A stretch of DNA of 33,033 bases. Origin: JANXVV01 sp038230975. GTDB taxonomy: Bacteria; Planctomycetota; Phycisphaerae; Tepidisphaerales; Tepidisphaeraceae. Shown here one piece after another: positions 31,989-33,033 of this stretch. Position numbers and translations under genes: made by a program. The stretch is from assembly GCA_038230975.1 (NCBI GenBank), contig JBBRMF010000025.1, positions 1 through 33,033 of the forward strand, in the 5' to 3' direction. Under the pieces are notes generated by a model. That model was given only the letters and a program-made list of their open reading frames with translations, had not been told where the DNA came from and made no database searches. Every line of letters begins with the position of its first letter. The first letter of the stretch is position 1.

Positions 31989-32040
31989 CACGCCGCAACA
32001 GGTTTGACGGCGTACACTTTCACGCTCATGGCATCGTCAT

Positions 32041-32484
32041 TCACATTATAGCGTGTTCGGCAATTCGATCGTGAAAATGCTCGACAAACTGTTTGATCTC
32101 ATCCCTTACGCGTCGATAGTGCCCGAGTGCTTCTTCGTCATCTTTGGCACCCTTCGCCAGACGCGGCGGGTCATCAAATCCGACATGCACCACTTTCGTT
32201 CCTGCCGAAAGAACTGGGCATGATTCATTGGCGTGATCGCAAACCGTGACCACCAGATCAAACGGCACGGCTTTTAGTTCATCCACATGCTTCGAGTAGT
32301 GATGGCCAATGTCGACGCCCGACTCCTTCATCACGCGCACTGCATGTTGATTCATTCCGTGAGGGTCAATTCCCGCCGAATAAGCTTTGATCGTGTCACC
32401 CCGGAGCGCGTTCGCCCAGCCTTCTGCCATCTGGCTTCGGCAGGAGTTCCCGGTACAGAGAAAAAGAACTTTTAATTGATCCAT
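32041..32484 (-). CDS. arsC: Arsenate reductase, thioredoxin-coupled (LMW-PTP fold)
   Basis: A 147-residue ArsC that reduces arsenate to arsenite for export. The phosphatase-type loop is Cys10-TGNS-Cys15-Arg16, and the redox pair Cys82 and Cys89 in VCDHANESC sits at the numbering known from the staphylococcal plasmid enzyme (Cys10, 82, 89), which is thioredoxin-dependent. Choosing ATG 32484 gives that numbering; GTG 32499 would add five residues. It is 18 bases downstream of arsR, so the two form an operon. No arsenite exporter (ArsB, Acr3) is in the window; the genes downstream are unrelated. Confidence 0.93.
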   Translation of the reverse strand: MDQLKVLFLCTGNSCRSQMAEGWANALRGDTIKAYSAGIDPHGMNQHAVRVMKESGVDIGHHYSKHVDELKAVPFDLVVTVCDHANESCPVLSAGTKVVHVGFDDPPRLAKGAKDDEEALGHYRRVRDEIKQFVEHFHDRIAEHAIM

Positions 32485-32502
32485 AGGTTTTTCAAACACC
32501 CT

Positions 32503-32871
32503 TCAACAACATTCTGCGCCAGAACATTTTTTGCGCCGATTGGCAAGCTTATCCGCATCGCGCTTTAGCTCCGGAACGTCGCGGAAACAACAGCTGAGAC
32601 ATTCAAGGAGCTTTGCATGGAAAGATGCCTTTGCCGGCGCAAGTGTGTAGTAGCTCCATAGTCCCGCTTTTCGAATGTTCACCAGCCTCGCTTTTCTTAA
32701 ATACGCCAAATGCCGCGAGACCTTCGGCTGAGGCACGCCTAAAACGTCCACAAGATCGCAAACGCACAGTTCTCCGGCTTGAAGCAGGTGAAGTATCCGA
32801 AGCCGTGTCCGATCGGAAAAAGCGCGGAACACAAGATCGACTTGACTGATACGGGTCGATGTTTCTTTCAT
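32503..32871 (-). CDS. arsR: ArsR/SmtB-family arsenic-responsive repressor
   Basis: A 122-residue winged-helix repressor released from DNA by As(III)/Sb(III). The recognition helix region is VPQPKVSRHLAYLRKARLV, and the metal-binding site is ELCVCDL with Cys36 and Cys38, as in the E. coli plasmid type. Additional cysteines at 91, 94, 95 (CLSCC), 116, 121 and 122 (CSGAECC) are a Cys-rich C-terminus that may supply a third thiolate. ATG 32871 lies within the operator palindrome and has no separate Shine-Dalgarno other than a possible AGGCG. It directly precedes arsC and most likely represses its own operon. Confidence 0.93.
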   Translation of the reverse strand: MKETSTRISQVDLVFRAFSDRTRLRILHLLQAGELCVCDLVDVLGVPQPKVSRHLAYLRKARLVNIRKAGLWSYYTLAPAKASFHAKLLECLSCCFRDVPELKRDADKLANRRKKCSGAECC

Positions 32872-32913
32872 ATTCGCCTAGACGAATATAGTAGGCTTAA
32901 ATTGCCCAGTCAA
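32870..32913 (-). promoter_or_regulatory. arsR-arsC promoter and overlapping ArsR operator
   Basis: On the minus strand TTGACT (32908-32913, 5 of 6), a 17-base spacer, and TATATT (32885-32890, 5 of 6). A perfect ATATTCG-N6-CGAATAT palindrome, 32870-32889, overlaps the -10, the expected transcription start near 32878 and the first two bases of the start codon. ArsR bound there would block polymerase. The transcript would have a leader of only about seven bases. Confidence 0.85.
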
Positions 32914-32990
32914 GCACGCCCGGGCTTTATCGCCACTCCGGCGGTCGCGACCGTTCCGGTGCGCCCGATTTCTCCCACTACCGGTACTCC

Positions 32991-33033
32991 GGGCGAGGGC
33001 GAGGGTGGGGGTGGGGGTGGGGGTGGGGGTGGG
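32991..33033 (+). repeat. G-rich hexamer tandem repeat at the window end
   Basis: GGGCGA units turn into a run of GGTGGG/GGGGGT hexamers (about five) up to the last base. The stretch can form G-quadruplexes. It ends exactly at the window edge, consistent with a contig break. The 70 bases before it (32914-32990) show a palindromic TACCGGTA core and no gene. Confidence 0.8.

Noticed and set aside
1..33033. A defence island or new multi-gene system
   Set aside because: The DUF559 and nucleotidyltransferase-like genes are isolated and 12 kb apart, with ordinary metabolic genes around them; no cluster supports a system.
1..33033. tRNA, rRNA or known riboswitch
   Set aside because: No cloverleaf, rRNA stretch or recognised riboswitch core was found by eye; a covariance-model search would be needed to exclude small RNAs.

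Overview
The window reads as chromosomal DNA of a Planctomycetota bacterium, most likely class Phycisphaerae. This is inferred from a DUF1501 protein at the left edge, a PEP-CTERM surface protein, a lipid A gene (lpxI), a fused indolepyruvate oxidoreductase, many short palindromic repeats, and loosely packed mixed-strand genes. I found no rRNA, tRNA, CRISPR array, transposase or phage gene. About 30 protein genes are supported, nearly all with recognisable families; the window is mostly housekeeping and metabolic.

Layout. 1-3990: the end of a DUF1501 gene, a convergent sugar-nucleotide epimerase, a roughly 510-base AT-rich leader, and a secreted PEP-CTERM protein closed by a strong terminator. 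4096-6471 (minus): nadB and nuoC. 6814-13671 (plus): an MCE/MlaD protein, then a complete branched-chain amino-acid type ABC importer (binding protein, livH, livM, livG, livF) and a DUF559 gene. 13956-16552 (plus): a compact, partly overlapping run of lpxI, an O-methyltransferase, moaD, moaE and a half-size EamA transporter. 16648-20416 (minus): a secreted FKBP isomerase, a PAS-GAF-REC signalling protein with a degenerate kinase helix, and hemC. 20596-25854 (plus): an NDUFA9-like SDR, an L-lactate dehydrogenase, a Gfo/Idh/MocA-aldo/keto reductase fusion, and a serine beta-lactamase-like hydrolase. 25863-32871 (minus): a nucleotidyltransferase-like protein, the 1269-residue indolepyruvate oxidoreductase, a CHAD protein, and an arsR-arsC pair with a very clear operator-promoter. 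The right edge ends in a G-rich hexamer repeat.

The least ordinary features are the dispersed palindromic repeats (at least five families, one inside a coding frame and one with a nested four-arm arrangement), the two-enzyme fusion, the pseudo-kinase-like response regulator, the enlarged LivM permease, a heptamer tandem array within the liv operon, and the almost leaderless arsR transcript. I did not find a convincing new multi-gene system. Start codons were moved from the longest open frame wherever a ribosome binding site or family alignment favoured a shorter protein; these choices are stated in each entry.
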